A stretch of 15,635 nt of DNA from an uncultured Leucothrix sp. (GTDB taxonomy: Bacteria > Pseudomonadota > Gammaproteobacteria > Thiotrichales > Thiotrichaceae). Below are positions 12,209-15,635 of this stretch, piece after piece. Position 1 is the stretch's first letter, and each line of letters opens with the position of its first letter. A program made the translations under genes and the position numbers. Location of the stretch: contig CALAJG010000328.1 of the NCBI GenBank assembly GCA_937923375.1, positions 1 through 15,635 of the forward strand, given 5' to 3'. The notes under the pieces were generated by a model. That model saw nothing but the letters and a program-made list of their open reading frames with translations. It was not told the DNA's origin and made no database searches.

Positions 12209-14986
12209 TTAAGGCGTTACATTTATTTTCACCTGAGCACTATTCTTACGGCCTTGTCCATCAATCATCACGTACCAAAAGTTATCTTCACCCGTAAAGC
12301 CTGTCTTGGGTGTATAGCGGACCTGCCCATTGGTTTTAGTGGTTGTGCCTCCTTTAGCAGAGTAAGCGTATAAGGTATCTATCGCTTTACTGCTGCTAGA
12401 AGAGTCATTGGCCAAAATATTTAACGTTTTAGCGGTGTTGCGTGGCGTTGTGTAGTTATCAGAATTGGCAATCGGGAAAAAGTCACCCGTGCCGCCGCCG
12501 GTTACAGTAATCGTAATCGTGCCACTGTTGCTGCGATTCTGATTGTCTTTAAAGGTATACCAGATCTTGTCTGTTCCAGTAAATCCAGCTTTAGACTTAT
12601 ACACAATCTTGTTGTTGGATAACGAGACGTTCCCCCCTTTCCAAGACCACACATTTGGCGCATTTAACACAAGTCCGTTACCACTGTCGTTAGCAAGCGC
12701 ATCGATTGTTATGCTAACACCAGTAGTTGCACTCACATTGTCTGGAGAGGCTGTGGGGTAGCCACCATTGTTGCCGCCGCCGGTAACAGTAATTGTGATC
12801 ACACTATTACTAAGACGCCCTTGAGAATCTTTTAGTGTGTACCAAATTTTATCGGTACCCGTAAAGGTCGATTTAGATTTGTAAACCAGCTTGTTGCTAA
12901 CCAGCGCTACGGTTCCACCTTTTTGCGACCATGGATTTGGCGCATTGAGAACTAGCCCGGTACCCGTATCGTTGGCAAGAGGATCAATAGTAATCGAGGT
13001 GTTTTGTGCAACATTAACCGTATCCGGGTTTCCAACAGGCGCATTACCAGAGTTGACAGTATTTAACTTCCACAACTGCGGTGCATGATTCGGAATAAAG
13101 TTAAAGATGATACCGTTAGCATTATTCCGATCCTGCTCACGATCCAATCCTTTGGTAATACAGTTGACTGGACGGAACTGATAGTTAGCGCCTGTTTTGC
13201 TGATGACCCAACGTTGGTTATTGGCATTCGCAGAAGTTGAACCTGAGATTGCCGCCAGGTTACTACAAGATGAGTTTTGTACTTCCATGTAACGTCCGGT
13301 ACCCACGTTTTGGATAGTATAAACACGCCCCCCCAGATATCTAACGCGCCATTTTTGGTCGTTATAAACATTTGCATCAAGCATTCTGGATTTGAAGCCA
13401 TTCCAGGAAGGTGCTGTTAGTCGTTGTCCACTCGTTGGAGAAGCCATCCAATAATCACCATTGGCAAGCTCCTGAACAACGTTTTCATTACCCAAACGAA
13501 TTACTTTCGCCACGCTCGGCGTACCCGCTGAGTTCATCGCAAACAGCATGTAATTACCTGGAGGCGCATTGTTACGTGCTGGCATTCTAACGTTGTAGTT
13601 ATTGTTTGAGCCGGTAAAGGTTACCGGAATTCTACGCTGTTCATTGTTAACACTGTGAGTCGACGAGCTTGAACGAACCAATGCAAACTTTGTGATCGCT
13701 GAATTCGTACGAATATTCACATTAGCGCCATAGTTTGCTGTACCAGGGGCAGAGTTAATCACAGGGCGTGTAGCCAAGTTATTGGTTCCATTCACAAACA
13801 GATAAGGTGGCGAGTACAACTCCACATCCGGGTGATTGGTAGAACAGTTATTACACAGACCTCCACCACCAACGAATACACGTGCATCGTTCATGAGAAT
13901 AGCAGTACTGTGATAGGTACGCGGCGTGACCATCGGTGCCATTGACGTCCAGGTATTGTTAGCAGGATTCCAAAGTTCCGGTGTTAGGCGCGCGTCATCA
14001 TCTTTAAATAATTTGGTCGTTTTCATCCCACCAACAACAAACACTTCACCTGTCGGCAACACAACAGAATGATGCAGCGTTCTTGGAAATCTCAGGCTAG
14101 CTCTTTCGGTAACTACAGCATTATTGGTGCGGATATCAATTGTTTGCACCCGACCCGAGCCATCTAACGTATCGTAAGCTCTTGCGCCACCTACTTTCAG
14201 AATTCGGCCCGTATCATACATAACGGTCGTTCCGTTCATAGAATACGGATCAGTTCCACGCGAACCGGCACTGGTTACTCCGCCTAGTCCTTTGACGTCT
14301 ATCCAGTGCATATTGCTACTAGGTCCAGCGTGGAAAACCTTGCCATTTGGCGCTGCCCATAGCCAAGCGTGATTGTCATCACGGTACACACCACGCGGCT
14401 CTTCTCGGGAACCATCACGCACAGTAGCGTTAGATGTAATTAAAGGAAACGGTACCCAACCGGAACGGGGCGTCCATACCTCAGCATTTTTATTACCTAA
14501 GCCGCCCGACCAAGAACCACCTACAGTGAAGGCAGAGCCATCTCCCATGGTTAGCTGACCTTGATAGCCACGTGGCGTATTCATTGGCGCAGCAGCTGTC
14601 CATGTGCCGCTAGCAGGATTATAAATACTAGCTTTGTTGTTACCCGAACCACCTGTCGCCATAATTCGGCCATCGGCTAAGTTACTGATACCAGGACAGA
14701 ACATGTCATGCTGAGTTTCAGAAACAAGTGTTGACGAATAGGTCTCATTTTGTGGGTCAAATACGGTGGTCCAAGTCCTACCAGTCGTTCCACCAAATGC
14801 CAGTTTATCTTTTGCAGACCACGCAAGCACTTTGCCATCGGGTAAGTTAGCAACTGCGACAGGCACCAAGTCCAGATTGATGACGCGGCTCCAACGTCCC
14901 GTGTCTGAGAAGTCAGCGAACACCTCTGCTGACATCAACAAAGGCACCAGGGTTATGGCCCTTAGTAGTTTCTGTTTATTTTTCAT
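12209..14986 (-). CDS. Secreted galactose-oxidase-like copper-radical enzyme with ricin-type lectin and three Ig-like repeats
   Basis: Extracellular oxidase expected to turn a primary alcohol (such as C6 of galactose) into an aldehyde, making hydrogen peroxide. The protein has 925 residues from the ATG at 14986 (GGA upstream; an in-frame GTG lies at 15001). Order: signal peptide about 1-24; Kelch propeller about 30-410; galactose-oxidase C-terminal E-set domain about 407-500; ricin-type trefoil about 510-645 with DQKWRV, NQRWVI and PQLWKL; then three Ig/cadherin-like repeats (about 652-735, 747-829, 839-925). Against Fusarium galactose oxidase, as I recall it, all key residues are kept: Cys97 and Tyr141 (the Cys-Tyr cofactor, 44 apart in both), Trp159 (18 later in both), Tyr358-His359 and His444 (85 later in both). 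Arg202 and Phe64 of the pocket are also kept, but Asp272 replaces Gln406. Confidence 0.93.
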   Translation of the reverse strand: MKNKQKLLRAITLVPLLMSAEVFADFSDTGRWSRVINLDLVPVAVANLPDGKVLAWSAKDKLAFGGTTGRTWTTVFDPQNETYSSTLVSETQHDMFCPGISNLADGRIMATGGSGNNKASIYNPASGTWTAAAPMNTPRGYQGQLTMGDGSAFTVGGSWSGGLGNKNAEVWTPRSGWVPFPLITSNATVRDGSREEPRGVYRDDNHAWLWAAPNGKVFHAGPSSNMHWIDVKGLGGVTSAGSRGTDPYSMNGTTVMYDTGRILKVGGARAYDTLDGSGRVQTIDIRTNNAVVTERASLRFPRTLHHSVVLPTGEVFVVGGMKTTKLFKDDDARLTPELWNPANNTWTSMAPMVTPRTYHSTAILMNDARVFVGGGGLCNNCSTNHPDVELYSPPYLFVNGTNNLATRPVINSAPGTANYGANVNIRTNSAITKFALVRSSSSTHSVNNEQRRIPVTFTGSNNNYNVRMPARNNAPPGNYMLFAMNSAGTPSVAKVIRLGNENVVQELANGDYWMASPTSGQRLTAPSWNGFKSRMLDANVYNDQKWRVRYLGGRVYTIQNVGTGRYMEVQNSSCSNLAAISGSTSANANNQRWVISKTGANYQFRPVNCITKGLDREQDRNNANGIIFNFIPNHAPQLWKLNTVNSGNAPVGNPDTVNVAQNTSITIDPLANDTGTGLVLNAPNPWSQKGGTVALVSNKLVYKSKSTFTGTDKIWYTLKDSQGRLSNSVITITVTGGGNNGGYPTASPDNVSATTGVSITIDALANDSGNGLVLNAPNVWSWKGGNVSLSNNKIVYKSKAGFTGTDKIWYTFKDNQNRSNSGTITITVTGGGTGDFFPIANSDNYTTPRNTAKTLNILANDSSSSSKAIDTLYAYSAKGGTTTKTNGQVRYTPKTGFTGEDNFWYVMIDGQGRKNSAQVKINVTP

Positions 14987-15014
14987 AATGATTCCATTCA
15001 CTCAGTTATTCTTG

Positions 15015-15047
15015 CCCAAGCGAAATCAGATCAATTGACAGCTTGGG
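15015..15047. promoter_or_regulatory. Interrupted inverted repeat upstream of the oxidase gene
   Basis: CCCAAGC (15015-15021) and GCTTGGG (15041-15047) are exact inverted copies 19 bases apart, 29-61 bases upstream of the chosen oxidase start. A TCAATTGA palindrome sits between them. It may be an operator pair or a leader stem-loop. The rest of the 242-base gap to the next gene shows nothing else I can support. Confidence 0.35.
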
Positions 15048-15228
15048 ATATAAGCTGCATTGTTTCTCCTAAGGGAACTTCTTATTAGTGAATATGTACT
15101 GAGTGGAACGGAGTCGAGGATAAGCGGGCTATTTGAGCAATAGCTAACCGCCATGACAAATATTGGCTAAGGCAATAAAATAGACCTTGAAACCAACCGT
15201 TATCATCAACGTGAACAGAGACAAACCA

Positions 15229-15635
15229 ATGCACTTATACATCGCTTACAAAAACTACTCCTCATGGTCGTTACGCCCGTGGATCGCTATGAAAGTTGCA
15301 GGGATTCCGTTTGAAGAGACGATTCTGCCGTTCTATCACGATGACAGTTTAGACAAACTGGGAGCGCGCTATCAGATTCCACCTCAGGTTCCGGTGCTAG
15401 TCGACAATGACCAGCCTATCTGGGACAGTCTGGCCATTCTAGAAAAATTAGCCGAGCAATTTCCTGACCGTGATTTATGGCCATCAGACCCAGAACTTCG
15501 TTCTCTAGCCCGCAGTGCAGCAGCCGAAATGCACAGTGGCTTTGTGAATCTACGCAGCACCTGCCCCATGAACTGCCGCAGCAAAAAGCGGCTATCAGAT
15601 CAGAAGCTTGCCGTGGTTCAGGATGACCTGAAACG
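15229..15635 (+). CDS. Glutathione S-transferase family protein, 3' end cut by window
   Basis: The first 135 residues are visible before the window ends; family members run to about 200-230. The N-terminal thioredoxin-fold domain is clear: MHLYIAYKNYSSWSLRPWIA, with the SSWSLRPW glutathione-site loop (Ser at about 11-14), the conserved cis-Pro segment QVPVLVDND, and IWDSLAILEKLAEQFP, where the usual ES-(L/A)-I motif appears as DS. The start of the helical domain includes HSGFVNLRSTCPMNCR, a segment shared with YfcF-like and related bacterial GSTs. The ATG at 15229 is the natural start, although only weak AG-rich sequence (ACAGAGAC) precedes it. Role probably detoxification or glutathione-linked chemistry; substrate unknown. 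It is not the same subgroup as the YghU-type remnant at 11425-11697. Confidence 0.9.
   Translation, partial: MHLYIAYKNYSSWSLRPWIAMKVAGIPFEETILPFYHDDSLDKLGARYQIPPQVPVLVDNDQPIWDSLAILEKLAEQFPDRDLWPSDPELRSLARSAAAEMHSGFVNLRSTCPMNCRSKKRLSDQKLAVVQDDLK

Noticed and set aside
12209..13060. Tandem Ig-like repeats considered as a DNA repeat or phage tail-fibre element
   Set aside because: They are protein-level repeats in frame with a secreted enzyme, typical of extracellular bacterial proteins, with no phage genes nearby.
12543..13401. Open frames on the plus strand and in another minus frame inside the oxidase gene
   Set aside because: They are shadows of the long oxidase frame; no ribosome-binding sites or recognisable protein features.
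1..15635. CRISPR array, tRNA, rRNA, insertion sequence or prophage
   Set aside because: Scanned by eye on both strands: no regularly spaced repeats, no transposase or integrase motifs, and no RNA gene signatures were found.

Overview
The window looks like a chromosomal segment of a marine-type gammaproteobacterium. Base composition is moderate (mid-40s percent GC by eye). The clues are a HemJ-type protoporphyrinogen oxidase, an OmpR/HtrA-style envelope module, a YghU-type glutathione transferase remnant, a GlyGly-CTERM-like tail, and a secreted galactose-oxidase-like enzyme next to a GH16 glycosidase. The species cannot be read from the sequence. There are 15 coding features (two cut by the window edges) plus one gene remnant. 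Gene density is normal and no gene-free gap exceeds about 250 bases.

Layout: (1) 1-1220: purine (ureide) catabolism. A divergent pair holds PuuE allantoinase (minus, GTG start, cut at the left edge) and 5-hydroxyisourate hydrolase UraH. (2) 1249-1920: an exported protein of unknown function, minus strand. (3) 2113-3760: housekeeping genes pgk and hemJ on the plus strand. They meet a DUF1304 membrane protein tail to tail with a 14-base overlap. (4) 4192-7857: an envelope-signalling cluster on the minus strand: HtrA/Deg serine protease, then an OmpR-family response regulator and its histidine kinase with overlapping reading frames. A class II aldolase/adducin-family gene (7957-8700) lies upstream on the same strand. 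(5) 8951-9977: two tandem plus-strand genes for small paralogous Tat-exported proteins of no family I recognise. (6) 10054-14986: a secretion/carbohydrate region on the minus strand: a GH16 glycosidase with an Ig-like domain and a GlyGly-CTERM-like tail, a tiny His/Cys-rich lipoprotein, and a galactose-oxidase-like copper-radical enzyme with a ricin-type lectin domain and three Ig-like repeats. A degraded YghU-type GST remnant sits among them. (7) 15229-end: an intact-looking but window-truncated GST.

How the parts could work together: PuuE and UraH act at successive stages of urate breakdown. The kinase, regulator and HtrA probably handle periplasmic stress, although nothing in the sequence proves that HtrA is a target of the regulator. 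The GH16 enzyme and the galactose-oxidase-like enzyme are both predicted to be outside the cytoplasm and to act on glycans, so joint action on extracellular or algal polysaccharide is plausible inference. There is no TonB receptor, SusD or sulfatase here to make this a classic polysaccharide utilisation locus.

The most interesting items for follow-up are the tandem small Tat proteins, the multidomain copper-radical oxidase with its altered substrate pocket, and the His-rich lipoprotein beneath a near-perfect 23-base palindrome. No CRISPR array, tRNA, rRNA, insertion sequence or phage gene was seen.
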